DNA from: Bradyrhizobium barranii subsp. barranii
GTDB lineage: Bacteria > Pseudomonadota > Alphaproteobacteria > Rhizobiales > Xanthobacteraceae
Direction of reading: 5' to 3'
Length of the DNA: 64,000 nucleotides
NCBI RefSeq assembly: GCF_017565645.3
Contig: NZ_CP086136.1
Coordinates: forward strand, 3,765,501-3,829,500
The notes under the pieces were generated by a model, which was not told the DNA's origin, ran no database searches, and saw only the letters and a program-made list of their open reading frames with translations. Shown one piece after another: positions 42,681 to 53,828 of this stretch. The translations under genes and the position numbers were made by a program. Every line of letters starts with the position of its first letter. Within the stretch, counting starts at the first letter, position 1.

Positions 42681-43497
42681 CGATAATCTCCCGAGCACGA
42701 TGAGCCGTAACGCGACTCTGGTGCGTGAATACTTCAAACCCATCGCTGCGGGCAATCGCGATCAACGTGATGCCGGCGGCCTCCGCGGTGCGAACCGCGA
42801 GCGCGGTGGGCGCCGAAACGGCGACCAGCACCGGGGCGCCGATTGCGGCCGTCTTCTGCACCATCTCGACCGAGACACGGCTCGTCAGCAGCACCATGCC
42901 CACGCTAGCGTCCGTCCGGCTGCGCGCCAGCGAACCTGCGAGCTTGTCTAGCGCGTTATGGCGGCCGACGTCCTCGCGCAGGGCCACAATGCCATTCGAT
43001 GGCGACCAGAAGGCTGCAGCGTGGACCGCGCGCGTCTGCATGTTGATCGATTGCAGGGGCGCGATCGCCTGCATCGCCGTCATGATCTGTTGCGGCGTGA
43101 AGCTGGACCCTGGTGGGACGACGGCCGCGGGCCGCACGGCCTCGGCGATTGAATCGATGCCGCAAATGCCGCAGCCGGTCGGGCCGGCAATGTGCCGCCG
43201 CCGCTCGCTGATGCGCGCGGCATCTTCCGAAGCCAGCCACATGCGCAGCTCGATGCCGTCGTCGAGGCGGACCACTTCGAGCGACTTGATGTCGTCGACC
43301 GACCTGATGATGCCTTCGTCCAGGCTGAAGCCGACCGCAAAATCCTCGAGGTTCTGTGGAGTCCCCATCATGACGGCATAGCTGCCGCCGTTATAGGTCA
43401 GCGCCAGCGGCGTCTCCTCCGGGATCAGGCGCGCGCCTTCGGACGCGACTCCGTCGCGCCAGATCTCGCGGTCGATGGCCTGGACCGGCACGTGCAT
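42667..43497 (-). CDS. fdhD: FdhD/FdsC sulfurtransferase for formate dehydrogenase cofactor
   Basis: 276 aa from the ATG at 43497. The frame is open further upstream, but the segment overlaps fdsA. The sulfur-carrying motif CGICG is seen in GPTGCGICGIDSIAEAVRP near residue 120. MGTPQNLEDFAVGFSLDEGI and REDVGRHNALDKLAGSLA are FdhD hallmarks. FdhD passes sulfur from IscS-like enzymes to the bis-MGD cofactor before insertion into FdsA; in fds operons this position is called fdsC. It is 4 bp after fdsA. Confidence 0.95.
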   Translation of the reverse strand: MHVPVQAIDREIWRDGVASEGARLIPEETPLALTYNGGSYAVMMGTPQNLEDFAVGFSLDEGIIRSVDDIKSLEVVRLDDGIELRMWLASEDAARISERRRHIAGPTGCGICGIDSIAEAVRPAAVVPPGSSFTPQQIMTAMQAIAPLQSINMQTRAVHAAAFWSPSNGIVALREDVGRHNALDKLAGSLARSRTDASVGMVLLTSRVSVEMVQKTAAIGAPVLVAVSAPTALAVRTAEAAGITLIAIARSDGFEVFTHQSRVTAHRAREIIDVVA

Positions 43498-43501
43498 GCC
43501 G

Positions 43502-46375
43502 TTACTCCGCTGCCTCGGCCGGCGCGATGCGGCGGGAGTGCTGCGCCTGCGCGTCATAGGCCTTCTGCCAGTCGGACGGGCCGTTCGACGGCGAGATCTG
43601 CACCGCCGTGACCTTGTATTCGGGGCAGTTGGTGGCCCAATCCGAATAGTCGGTGGTGATGACGTTGGCCTGCGTGTCCGGGTGATGGAAGGTGGTGTAG
43701 ACGACGCCCGGTGAGACGCGGTCGGTGATCTCCGCGCGCAGCGTGGTTTCGCCCGCACGGCTCGCGAGCCGCACCCAGTCGCCGTCGCGCACACCGCGCT
43801 GCTCGGCGTCGTGCGGATGAATCTCGAGCCGGTCCTCGGCATGCCAGACCACGTTCTCGGTGCGCCTTGTCTGCGCGCCGACATTGTACTGGCTGAGGAT
43901 GCGGCCCGTGGTGAGCAGCAGCGGGAAGCGGGGACCGGTGCGCTCGTCGGTCGCGACATATTCCGTGACGATGAACTTGCCCTTGCCGCGAACGAAGCCG
44001 CCGATATGCATCACCGGGGTGCCCTCCGGCGCCTTCTCGTTGCAGGGCCACTGCACCGAGCCGAGTTCGTCGAGCTTGGCGTAGGAGACGCCGGTAAACG
44101 TCGGCGTCAGTGCCGCGATCTCGTCCATGATCTCGGACGGATGGCTGTAGTTCATCTCGAAGCCCATGGCCTTGGCGAGGGCGATGGTGACCTCCCAGTC
44201 GGCCATGCCGTTCTTCGGCGTCATCACCTTGCGGACGCGCTGGATGCGGCGCTCGGCATTGGTGAAGGTGCCGTCCTTCTCGAGGAAGCTCGAGCCGGGC
44301 AGGAAGACATGGGCGTAGTTCGCGGTCTCGTTCAGGAAGAGGTCGTGAACGATGACGCATTCCATCGACGACAGCGCCGCCACCACGTGCTTGGTGTTGG
44401 GATCGGACTGGAGGATGTCCTCGCCCTGCACGTAGATGCCCATGAACGTGCCTTCGATCGCGGCATCGAACATGTTGGGAATGCGCAGGCCCGGCTCCGG
44501 GTTGAGCTTGACGTTCCAGAGCGCCTCAAACTGGTCGCGCACAGCGTCGCCCGAGATGTGGCGATAGCCCGGCAGCTCGTGCGGGAACGAGCCCATGTCG
44601 CAGGAACCCTGCACGTTGTTCTGGCCGCGCAACGGGTTCACGCCGACGCCGGGGCGGCCGATATTGCCGGTCGCCATCGCGAGGTTGGCGATCGCGATCA
44701 CCGTGGTCGAGCCCTGGCTGTGCTCGGTGACGCCGAGGCCGTAATAGATCGCGCCATTGCCGCCGGTGGCGTAGATGCGCGCGGCTTCACGCAACACCTG
44801 CGGATCGACGCCGGTCAGGATCGCGGTGGCTTCGGGGCTGTGTTTCGGCTGGGCGACGAAGGCGGCCCATTCCTCGAACTCGGCCCAGTCGCAGCGCTCG
44901 CGCACGAAGGCTTCGTTGGCGAGGCCCTCGGTGACGATGACATGAGCCAGCGCGGTCACGACCGCAACGTTGGTGCCGGGCATCAGCGGCAGGTGCAGCG
45001 CCTTCACGTGCGGCGATTCCACCATTTCGGTGCGGCGCGGATCGATCACGATCAGCTTGGCGCCCTGGCGCAGCCGCTTCTTCAGGCGCGACGCGAACAC
45101 CGGGTGGGCGGAGGCGGGATTTGCACCAATGATGACCGCGACGTCGGTATCTTCCACCGAGTCGAAGTCCTGCGTGCCGGCCGACGTGCCGAAGGTCTGC
45201 GACAGGCCGTAGCCGGTCGGCGAATGGCAGACGCGGGCGCAAGTGTCGACATTGTTGTTGCCGAAGCCGCCGCGGATCAGCTTCTGCACCAGATAGGTTT
45301 CTTCATTGGTGCAGCGGGACGAAGTGATGCCGCCGATGGCGTCACGGCCGTATTTCTTCTGGATGCCGCGCATCTTGGCAGCGGCAAACGAGAACGCCTC
45401 ATCCCAGGACACTTCGCGCCAGGGATCCTCGATCCGCTCGCGGATCATCGGGTTGAGGATACGCTCCTTGTGGTTGGTGTAGCCCCAGGCGAAGCGGCCC
45501 TTGACGCAGGAATGGCCGCGATTGGCCTTGCCGTCCTTGTACGGCACCATGCGCACGACTTCCTCGCCGCGCATCTCGGCCTTGAAGGCGCAGCCGACGC
45601 CGCAATAAGCGCAGGTGGTGACGACGGAGTGCTCGGGCTGGCCGATCTCGATCACCGACTTTTCCGTCAGCGTCGCGGTCGGGCAAGCCTGCACGCAGGC
45701 GCCGCAGGAGACGCATTCGGAGCCGAGGAAGCTCTCGCTCATGCCGGGCGAAACACGGCTGTCGAAGCCGCGGCCCGAGATGGTCAGTGCGAAGGTGCCT
45801 TGCACTTCCTCGCAGGCGCGGACGCAGCGCGAGCAGACGATGCACTTCGACGGATCGTAGGTGAAATAGGGGTTGGATTCGTCCTTGGGCATCCAGGCGG
45901 CGTTGACCTCGCCGTTGGATTTGGCGAAGACGTGGTTCTCGCCCTCATAGCCGTAGCGCACGTCGCGGAGGCCCACGGCGCCGGCCATGTCCTGCAATTC
46001 GCAATCGCCATTGGCGCCGCAGGTGAGACAGTCGAGCGGATGGTCGGAGATGTAGAGCTCCATCACGCCCTTGCGCAGCTTCTTCAGCCGTTCGCTCTGG
46101 GTGTGCACGACGAGGCCGCTCATGACCGGCGTGGTGCAGGAAGCGGGCGTGCCGGCGCGGCCCTCGATCTCGACGACGCAGAGACGGCAGGAGCCGAACG
46201 CGTCGACCATGTCGGTCGCGCAGAGCTTTGGGATCTGGTGGCCTGCATCCATCGCGGCCCGCATGATCGAGGTGCCCTCGGGCACCGTGACCTGGTTGCC
46301 GTCGATGGTCAGCGTCACCATCGTCGTCGATTTGGAGCGCGGTGTGCCGTAGTCGATTTCTTCGATCAGAGACAT
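43502..46375 (-). CDS. fdsA: NAD-dependent formate dehydrogenase alpha (catalytic) subunit
   Basis: 957 aa. In order: a 2Fe-2S domain (FGSCRLCVVEIEGRAGTPASC region, about residue 62), a His-Cys3 4Fe-4S site (DHPLDCLTCGANGDCELQ), two ferredoxin-type clusters (CIVCSRCVRACEE and CVSCGACVQACPTA), then the 4Fe-4S of the molybdopterin domain (CAYCGVGCAFKAEM). The molybdenum ligand is the Cys in TCARVCHSPTGYG (near residue 378), so this is a cysteine, not a selenocysteine, enzyme. GQNNVQGSCDMGSFPH and the C-terminal bis-MGD-binding half follow. It oxidises formate and passes electrons to FdsB/FdsG for NAD+ reduction. RBS AGGAGA at 46387-46382. Confidence 0.97.
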   Translation of the reverse strand: MSLIEEIDYGTPRSKSTTMVTLTIDGNQVTVPEGTSIMRAAMDAGHQIPKLCATDMVDAFGSCRLCVVEIEGRAGTPASCTTPVMSGLVVHTQSERLKKLRKGVMELYISDHPLDCLTCGANGDCELQDMAGAVGLRDVRYGYEGENHVFAKSNGEVNAAWMPKDESNPYFTYDPSKCIVCSRCVRACEEVQGTFALTISGRGFDSRVSPGMSESFLGSECVSCGACVQACPTATLTEKSVIEIGQPEHSVVTTCAYCGVGCAFKAEMRGEEVVRMVPYKDGKANRGHSCVKGRFAWGYTNHKERILNPMIRERIEDPWREVSWDEAFSFAAAKMRGIQKKYGRDAIGGITSSRCTNEETYLVQKLIRGGFGNNNVDTCARVCHSPTGYGLSQTFGTSAGTQDFDSVEDTDVAVIIGANPASAHPVFASRLKKRLRQGAKLIVIDPRRTEMVESPHVKALHLPLMPGTNVAVVTALAHVIVTEGLANEAFVRERCDWAEFEEWAAFVAQPKHSPEATAILTGVDPQVLREAARIYATGGNGAIYYGLGVTEHSQGSTTVIAIANLAMATGNIGRPGVGVNPLRGQNNVQGSCDMGSFPHELPGYRHISGDAVRDQFEALWNVKLNPEPGLRIPNMFDAAIEGTFMGIYVQGEDILQSDPNTKHVVAALSSMECVIVHDLFLNETANYAHVFLPGSSFLEKDGTFTNAERRIQRVRKVMTPKNGMADWEVTIALAKAMGFEMNYSHPSEIMDEIAALTPTFTGVSYAKLDELGSVQWPCNEKAPEGTPVMHIGGFVRGKGKFIVTEYVATDERTGPRFPLLLTTGRILSQYNVGAQTRRTENVVWHAEDRLEIHPHDAEQRGVRDGDWVRLASRAGETTLRAEITDRVSPGVVYTTFHHPDTQANVITTDYSDWATNCPEYKVTAVQISPSNGPSDWQKAYDAQAQHSRRIAPAEAAE

Positions 46376-46385
46376 CGTCGTTCTC

Positions 46386-47938
<1,553 letters not shown>

Positions 47939-47942
<4 letters not shown>

Positions 47943-48415
47943 CGCTGTGCCTCCGCGACCAGTGCATCGAGGCGCTTCTCATCGAGCCGGCCAATGAGGC
48001 GGCCGTCGAGCATGGCGGACGGTGCGGTCGCGCACAGCCCGAGGCAGTAGATCGGCTCCAGCGTGACGCGATCATCGGCGGTCGTGTTACCGAGGGGCAC
48101 GCCAAGCTTCGCCTCGGCGCGCGCAGCGAGAGCATCGCCCCCCGCAGCCTGACACGCTTCCGCGCGACAAAGCTTCAGGACATGACGCCCGGCCGGCTTG
48201 TGCCTGAAATCATGGTAGAAGGTGAACACGCCATGCACCTCGGCGCGCGACAGATTCAGCGCCTGCGCCACCATGGGGATCGCCGCCTCCGGCACGTAGC
48301 CGAACGCCTCCTGAAGGGCGTGCAGGATGACCAGCGTCGCGCCCTCTTGCTTCGCATGTTCGGCGATGATCTCGGCGCCGCGCGTCTCGTCCCAAGGCTC
48401 GTAAACCGCTGTCAT
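47939..48415 (-). CDS. fdsG: NAD-dependent formate dehydrogenase gamma subunit
   Basis: 158 aa, NuoE-like. The thioredoxin-like 2Fe-2S domain shows AFGYVPEAAIPMVAQALNLS, VHGVFTFYHDFRHKPAGRH, then cysteines in KLCRAEACQAAGGD and IYCLGLCATAPSAMLDG. FdsG forms the NADH-reactive module with FdsB. It is the first gene of the operon, 224 bp from the divergent LysR gene, so the operon promoter lies in that gap. Confidence 0.95.
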
Positions 48416-48639
48416 TCTTTGTTCTCAGATTGAGCGTCCCTTGATCGCAAACTATTTGGAATCGTTCGAAGATCAATAAAGCTGTCTCATGCTGCGATTG
48501 CGAATTGCGATCGATTTGGAAGTGCAATCAGACGATACGGAAATGCAATTAATCGCGTTCCGCTTGCCGGTTTTTCCGTGTTGGTAATGACCTGCCGTGC
48601 TAGCTTGCGTGCCACGATGGCATCCGAGGGGACGACCGG
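48416..48639. promoter_or_regulatory. Divergent fds / LysR promoter-operator region
   Basis: 224 bp between fdsG (leftward) and the LysR-type gene (rightward). It contains repeated TTGCGAATTGCGATCG-like sequence (about 48496-48512) and several T-N11-A possibilities, as expected for a LysR-type operator. No box can be assigned with certainty. In other bacteria, fds operons are formate-responsive through such a regulator. Confidence 0.55.
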
Positions 48640-49533
48640 TTGATCGACAAGCTTGAACTGCTGCTGGCGCTGGCGAAGGAGCGGCATTTCGGACGCGCGG
48701 CAGAAGTCTGCGGCGTGACGCAACCGACGATGTCGACCGGGCTCAAGCAGCTCGAGGAGATCCTCGGCGTGATGCTGGTCCAGCGCGGCTCCCGCTTCCA
48801 GGGTTTTACCCCCGAGGGCGAGCGGGCGCTGGATTGGGCGCGGCGGATCGTGGGCGATGCCCGCGCCATGCGTGACGAGATCAACGGGCTGAAGCACAAG
48901 CTCTCCGGCGAAATCCGCATCGCGGCGATCCCGACCGTGCTCGGCATGGTCGCCCAGCTGACGACGCCGTTCCGCGCCAAGCATCCCGAGGTGCGCTTCC
49001 GCATCCAGTCCACCACCTCATCAGAGGTGCTCGGGCTGCTCGAAAATCTCGAGGTCGATGCGGGCCTGACCTATATCGAGAACGAGCCGATCGGCAAGGT
49101 GCGCACCATTCCGCTCTACAACGAGAGCTATCGCCTGCTGACCGCGCCGGACGGAATGTTCGGCGATCGCGAGACGGTGACGTGGAAGGAGGTCGGGCAG
49201 GTGCCGCTGTGCCTGCTGACGCCCGACATGCAGAACCGCCGCATCATCGACCGCGCGCTCCGCTCGGTCGGCGCGGAGGCGACGCCAACCCTGACCTCGA
49301 ACTCGCTGCTCGTGCTGTTCACGCATGTGAAGACGGGGCGCTGGGCGAGCGTGATGCCGGCCAAGCTTGCCGAGACGCTCGGCCTGTCCGATACGGTGCG
49401 CTCGATCCCGATCACCGATCCTGATGTCAATTACAGCATCGGCATGGTGATTCCGCAGCGCGATCCGATGACGCCGCTGATTGCGGCGCTGGTCAACGTC
49501 GCGCGCGAAGTCGCGCCGTCGCTGCAATTGTAG
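48640..49533 (+). CDS. LysR-family regulator, probable formate dehydrogenase regulator
   Basis: 297 aa from a TTG start at 48640. The N-terminal winged helix (KLELLLALAKERHFGRAAEV, VTQPTMSTGLKQLEEILGV) is followed by an effector domain (GEIRIAAIPTVLGMVAQLTT, GLTYIENEPIGKVRTIPLYN). In Cupriavidus-type systems fdsR lies at the same divergent position and activates fds, so this gene is likely its counterpart. That is inference from context. An ATG upstream (48617) is out of frame. It ends 106 bp before the convergent kinase gene. Confidence 0.88.
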   Translation: MIDKLELLLALAKERHFGRAAEVCGVTQPTMSTGLKQLEEILGVMLVQRGSRFQGFTPEGERALDWARRIVGDARAMRDEINGLKHKLSGEIRIAAIPTVLGMVAQLTTPFRAKHPEVRFRIQSTTSSEVLGLLENLEVDAGLTYIENEPIGKVRTIPLYNESYRLLTAPDGMFGDRETVTWKEVGQVPLCLLTPDMQNRRIIDRALRSVGAEATPTLTSNSLLVLFTHVKTGRWASVMPAKLAETLGLSDTVRSIPITDPDVNYSIGMVIPQRDPMTPLIAALVNVAREVAPSLQL

Positions 49534-49539
49534 GGTCTA

Positions 49540-49606
49540 CAGCGTTTTCGAGCGAAGTGGATACCGGTTCGCGTTAAGAAAACGCGTCAAAACAAGAATC
49601 CAGAGC
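49540..49606. repeat. Dispersed alphaproteobacterial extragenic repeat
   Basis: Carries GCGTTTTCGAGCGAAGTGG, then ACCGGTTCGCGTTAAGAAAA and CGCGTCAAAACAAGAATCC, the layout of a well-known dispersed repeat of Bradyrhizobium and relatives. The arms GCGTTTTC (49542-49549) and GAAAACGC (49578-49585) form a hairpin. It lies between two convergent genes. Confidence 0.75.
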
Positions 49607-49608
49607 TT

Positions 49609-49631
49609 CGGTTCTGATCCAATCAGAACCG
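49609..49631. terminator. Bidirectional hairpin terminator
   Basis: CGGTTCTGAT (49609-49618), loop CCA, ATCAGAACCG (49622-49631), a perfect 10-bp stem between the stops of the LysR gene and the convergent kinase gene. No strong T-run, so efficiency is uncertain. Confidence 0.65.
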
Positions 49632-49639
49632 ATAATGCA

Positions 49640-51970
49640 CTAGGCCGCAGCCGACATCCCGGACGCCGCCTTGATCGCATCGCGCGGCAGGGTCACGCGG
49701 ACGACGGTGCCCACCTCGATCTTCGAGCGCAGCCGCATCGAGCCGCCGTGGAGCTGCGCCAGCGAGCGCGCGATCGCAAGTCCAAGTCCGGAGCCGTGAT
49801 AGGTCTTGGTGAGCTGGCTCTCGACCTGCTCGAACGGGCGGCCGAGCCGTGCCAGCGAATGCGGCGCGATCCCGATGCCGGTGTCGGCGATCAACAGCAC
49901 GATCTTGTCGTCGAGCTGCCGACTGCGCACCACGATGCGTCCGCCGTCGGGCGTGAACTTCACCGCATTGGAGAGCAGGTTGACGATGATCTGCTTGGTC
50001 GCGCGGCGGTCGGCAACGACCGAGATCGATTTCTCGATCCCGGCGTCGAGCGTCAGATGCTTGTCTTGTGCGCGGCCGGAGACGACACGGAGGGACTCCG
50101 CGAGCGTCTGTCCGAGGTCGAGCTCTTCCATGTCGAGCTTCATGCGGCCGGCTTCGATCTTGGACATGTCGAGGATGTCGTTGATGACTTCGAGCAGGTA
50201 ATGGCCGCTGGTCAGGATGTCCTGGCAGTATTCCTGGTACTTCTCCGAGCCGAGCTCGCCGAACATGCCCGAGCCCATGATCTCGGAGAAGCCGATGATG
50301 GCGTTCAGCGGCGTGCGCAGCTCGTGGCTCATATTGGCGAGGAATTTCGACTTGGTCTGGTTGGCTTCCTCGGCGCGGGTCTTCTCGCGCTGATACTTCT
50401 CGGCGAGGTCGGCGAGCTCGTTGGTCTGGCGCTCCAGCGCGGCCTGGGAGCGCTTCAGGTCGATGACGGTGGCGCGCAGGCGCAGATCGTTGTCGACCAG
50501 CTTCTGCTCGTGCTCCTTGATGCGGGTGATGTCGGTGCCGACCGAGACGTAGCCACCGTCCTTGGTGCGGCGCTCGCTGATGTGCAGCCAGCTGCCGTCG
50601 TCGAGCTGCGCCTCGAAGGTGCGTGCGCCCGGACCCTGGCTGGCCGTCTCGTTGTGGCGGGTGCGCACCTCCGGCATCCGGCCGACCTCGAGCACGGTCT
50701 CGTAGGAGGTGCCGGGGATGACGGCGGTGTCGGGCAGCTTGTGCAGGCGCTGGAAGTGCGAGTTGCAGAGCACGAGGCGGTCGCTCGCGTCCCACAGCAC
50801 GAAGGCCTCCGGAATGGTCTCGATGGCGTCGCGCAGGCGGAGGTCGGCTTCGACGGTGCGTTCAGCAAGGCTCTTCTGCTCGGTGATGTCGACGGCGATG
50901 CCGATCAGGTGCACGCTGGAATCGGTCGCCCCGTGCGTCTTCTCGCAGCGGACGCGGAGCCAGATCCAGTGACCGTCGACGTGCTGCATGCGGAAGGTCT
51001 GGTCGATATGGTCGATCTTCCCGGAGATGAGCTGGTCGGCGATCTCGAACAGGTCGATGTCGTCGGACTTCACCAGCGCATTGACCTCGCCGAAGGTGAG
51101 GAGCTCGTTACGGCCGTCGAGGCCGAGCATCGAAAACATCGACTGCGACCAGAAGATCCGGCCGCGCGACAGATCCCAGTCCCACAGGCCGCAGCGGCCG
51201 CGGTTGAGCGCGGTGTCGATGCGGCCGCGCACGGCGTCGTTGATGAGGTCGCCCTCGCGGGCGCGGGTGGACTGCCAGTGGAAGGCGAAGCCGAGGATCA
51301 GAACGACGAAGCCGGTGGTCGCCGACAGCGTCACCGAGAGCGCGGCGTCCGAGCCCCAGATCGGCTCGTTGCGCTCCTGGATCACGGTGACGAGGCCCGG
51401 CAGCGACTTGATCTGCCGCGAGGTCACCATTGCGGCGTTGCCGTTCGGCAGCGTCATGTCGGAGACGTTGCTGTCGCGCGGCGGCGCCGCGAGCAGTTGC
51501 GCCGTGGTGATGGCATCGAGCAGGCGGTCGTTGCCTGAGGGGTCGCGGTCGATCGGAATGCGGGCGAGGATGCGGCGGTCGACGCCGGCCGAGGTGACGA
51601 CGACGTGGCGGCCGGAGGCCGTGCCCCAGGACGGGATCAGATCGGGCAGCAGCGTCGGCAGGTTCTCGATGTTCTTGAGCCGCTCCTGCCGCGACGAGGT
51701 CAGGCGATCGATCCGCTCTGCGAGCAGGTCGGCCAGCGCCGAGATGTCGTGGCGGAGCACCTGCCGCTTCTGGCGCGTCTGATCGACGACCTGCACGAAC
51801 GCGCCGAGACAGATCGTGACCAGGAACGCGATGATCAACGTCGGCACGGCGCGGCGCAGCGCCGGCTCCGCGATCAGGAGCCGATGATAGGCAGGTTTCG
51901 CGATCGATTGCGCCAATCCCTTGATCGAATCGGATTGGACGCGCACGTTCGCGGCGTCTGCACGCGACAT
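49640..51970 (-). CDS. PAS-domain sensor histidine kinase (PleC/DivJ-type core)
   Basis: 776 aa from the ATG at 51970. A TM at about 40-62 (ALRRAVPTLIIAFLVTICLG) begins a sensor region up to a second TM near 240 (VTLSATTGFVVLILGFAFHW). Two PAS domains follow (GLWDWDLSRGRIFWSQSMFS and FVLWDASDRLVLCNSHFQRL), then a coiled coil. The phosphoacceptor is His549 in ANMSHELRTPLNAIIGFSEI, and the MFGELGSEKYQEYCQDI insert matches PleC/DivJ-type kinases of alphaproteobacteria. The ATPase domain has NLLSNAVKFTPDGG and GSGLGLAIARSLAQLHGG. No receiver domain. Its signal and partner (perhaps a DivK-like regulator) are not visible. The open frame to 52024 is discarded. Confidence 0.9.
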   Translation of the reverse strand: MSRADAANVRVQSDSIKGLAQSIAKPAYHRLLIAEPALRRAVPTLIIAFLVTICLGAFVQVVDQTRQKRQVLRHDISALADLLAERIDRLTSSRQERLKNIENLPTLLPDLIPSWGTASGRHVVVTSAGVDRRILARIPIDRDPSGNDRLLDAITTAQLLAAPPRDSNVSDMTLPNGNAAMVTSRQIKSLPGLVTVIQERNEPIWGSDAALSVTLSATTGFVVLILGFAFHWQSTRAREGDLINDAVRGRIDTALNRGRCGLWDWDLSRGRIFWSQSMFSMLGLDGRNELLTFGEVNALVKSDDIDLFEIADQLISGKIDHIDQTFRMQHVDGHWIWLRVRCEKTHGATDSSVHLIGIAVDITEQKSLAERTVEADLRLRDAIETIPEAFVLWDASDRLVLCNSHFQRLHKLPDTAVIPGTSYETVLEVGRMPEVRTRHNETASQGPGARTFEAQLDDGSWLHISERRTKDGGYVSVGTDITRIKEHEQKLVDNDLRLRATVIDLKRSQAALERQTNELADLAEKYQREKTRAEEANQTKSKFLANMSHELRTPLNAIIGFSEIMGSGMFGELGSEKYQEYCQDILTSGHYLLEVINDILDMSKIEAGRMKLDMEELDLGQTLAESLRVVSGRAQDKHLTLDAGIEKSISVVADRRATKQIIVNLLSNAVKFTPDGGRIVVRSRQLDDKIVLLIADTGIGIAPHSLARLGRPFEQVESQLTKTYHGSGLGLAIARSLAQLHGGSMRLRSKIEVGTVVRVTLPRDAIKAASGMSAAA

Positions 51971-52198
51971 GCCTTCTGCCCCCTGGAAAACCTGCTTGCA
52001 ACTTGAGTTCGGAAGCAGCCCCACATCGCTTCCGAATCAAGCCTGATTTGAATCCAGTTTTCGCAGGCTGTCGAGAGTCAACGAATCGTTAACGCGAATT
52101 TATTCTTATCCAACGCGCAGTTTGCGCATTTTGCGTCCGCAAACTTACGTGCATGGTGAGTCCGAAACGAGAACGTGTGACTCCCCGCACATTTCGCG

Positions 52199-53572
52199 TC
52201 ACGCCCGCGGCGGCTCGGCGTGGCTGATCACGCGCTTCACGCTCGGGAACGCGCGGCGGAGCGCGCGCTCGATCGCGTCGACATGCTCGTGCACCTTGAT
52301 CACGCTCATCGAGGGCGTGGCGCGGCAGTGGAAATTGACGATCTCGCCGGCGTCGGTGTTGCGGACACGCACATTGTGGATGTCGTAGATCTCGCCGCCG
52401 GCGGCATATTCGGTCAGGGCGGAGGCGATGGCCCGCACCCGTTCCGGCACGGCATCGACCCCGAACGGCAGTTCCGGTTCCAATGGCTCGATATGGACGT
52501 CGACCTCGACGTCCGCGCCGAACTCCTCCTGGATGCTGCGCTCCAGCGTGTTGGCGATGTCATGGGCGGCGTCGAGCTGCATCCCGGCGTCGACCTCGAG
52601 GTCGATGCCGACGATCAGCTTGGCGCCGAGGTCGTGCACTGTGACGTGGTGGATGGCGAGGCCTGAATTGTGGGCGATGACCATGATCCGGTCGCGCACG
52701 GTCTCGTTGTCGCGCGCGACGGGGACGGCGGTGAAGGTAAGGTCGGCGTCGCCGAATGCCTTGTCGACCGCCGCCTGCGCCTTGCGCTTGATCTCCTCGA
52801 CGCGGTCGATCGGATAGGTTCGCGGCACCTTCGCGATGGTGTCGATGAACATGGTCGCGCCCACCATGCGCAGCCGCAGCCGCTCGACGTCGATCACGCC
52901 GGGCACGCCAAGGATCGCGGCCGTGGCCTTCTCCTGCGCGCCCTCGGGGGCGCGATCGACCAGCGTCTGCACGGTCGAGCCGGCCATACGCAGGCCGAGC
53001 AGGGCGATCATCACGGCGACGGCGGCGGCCGCCGCGGCGTCGCCCCACCAGAAGCCGAGGGCGGCCAGGATCAGGCCGATGATCACGGCGAACGAGCCGA
53101 GTACGTCGGAGGCGAAATGCAGCGCGTCCGCCGCGAGCGCCTGGCTGCGCGTTTCCCGTGCAGCGCGGTGCAGGGCGCGGGCACGCCACAGGTTCACGAC
53201 GATGTCGATCACCAGCACCACGAACGGTACGGCCGAGATGGTCGGCGGCGGGGTTCCCTCGCGCAGGCGGCTGTATGATTCGACCAGGATGCCCCCGGCC
53301 AGCACGTAGAGCAGGGCGGTGACACCGAGCGCGGAGATGCTCTCCAGCTTGCCGTGGCCGTAATGGTGCTCTTCGTCGGCCGGCTTGTCGGACACCCGCA
53401 CCACCGCCCAGGTGATGATGGTCGCGACCAGGTCGATCGAGGAATGCAGGGCCTCCGAAATCAGCGCCAGCGAGCCGATCGCGATCCCGACCGCAAACTT
53501 GGCCGCTGCCATGCCGCCGCTGGCGAAGATCGAGATTGCGGCGACCGAGGTCTTGTTGTGCTGTGCGCTCAT
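52199..53572 (-). CDS. Cation diffusion facilitator (CDF) metal exporter
   Basis: 457 aa. The six-helix transport domain begins at TSVAAISIFASGGMAAAKFA. The metal-binding motifs are visible in SLALISEALHSSIDLVATI (TM2) and ALAADALHFASDVLGSFAVI (TM5), both HxxxD. HHYGHGKLESISAL is the conserved loop. A long cytoplasmic C-terminal half with two ferredoxin-like segments (GLAIHHVTVHDLGAKLIVGI, EIVNFHCRATPSMSVIKVHE) makes it larger than YiiP. It exports a divalent metal (Zn, Fe, Mn or Co) with proton antiport. Residues alone do not fix the metal. It is monocistronic, with 228 bp of non-coding DNA on the kinase side. Confidence 0.92.
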   Translation of the reverse strand: MSAQHNKTSVAAISIFASGGMAAAKFAVGIAIGSLALISEALHSSIDLVATIITWAVVRVSDKPADEEHHYGHGKLESISALGVTALLYVLAGGILVESYSRLREGTPPPTISAVPFVVLVIDIVVNLWRARALHRAARETRSQALAADALHFASDVLGSFAVIIGLILAALGFWWGDAAAAAAVAVMIALLGLRMAGSTVQTLVDRAPEGAQEKATAAILGVPGVIDVERLRLRMVGATMFIDTIAKVPRTYPIDRVEEIKRKAQAAVDKAFGDADLTFTAVPVARDNETVRDRIMVIAHNSGLAIHHVTVHDLGAKLIVGIDLEVDAGMQLDAAHDIANTLERSIQEEFGADVEVDVHIEPLEPELPFGVDAVPERVRAIASALTEYAAGGEIYDIHNVRVRNTDAGEIVNFHCRATPSMSVIKVHEHVDAIERALRRAFPSVKRVISHAEPPRA

Positions 53573-53700
53573 GGCCGGGGATTTAGCAGCCTAGGGCTGA
53601 ACATCAAGCGACGATCCACAGCTGTAGTCGCGAGTGAGTTGCAGGAGCGAAACTATTGCGAATGCTTCCGAATTGAATGCTCGCTTATGCCACCGGCTCA

Positions 53701-53803
53701 GTCTCGTAGGGTGGGCAAAGGCGCGTAGCGCCGTGCCCACCAACAAGTGTCTCCTGATCAACCGCTGTGGTGGGCACGCTTCGCTTTGCCCACCCTACGA
53801 GAC
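53701..53803. repeat. Extragenic palindromic repeat, 20-bp perfect arms
   Basis: Arms GTCTCGTAGGGTGGGCAAAG (53701-53720) and its exact inverse (53784-53803). Inner sequences are also complementary, with GGCGCG...CGCCGTGCCCACC and GGTGGGCACGCTTCG. This GTAGGGTGGGCAAAG family is abundant between genes in Bradyrhizobium. It lies between the convergent-less 3' regions of the CDF start side and the MDR gene. Confidence 0.85.
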
Positions 53804-53828
53804 CGCGCGCTCGTCGCCCGGCCAGGGA

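Noticed and set aside
52080..52110. CtrA-like box (TTAA-N7-TTAA) upstream of the PleC-like kinase
   Set aside because: The sequence TTAACGCGAATTTATT has the first half-site, but the second is TTAT. With one partial match and no second box it is not reportable.
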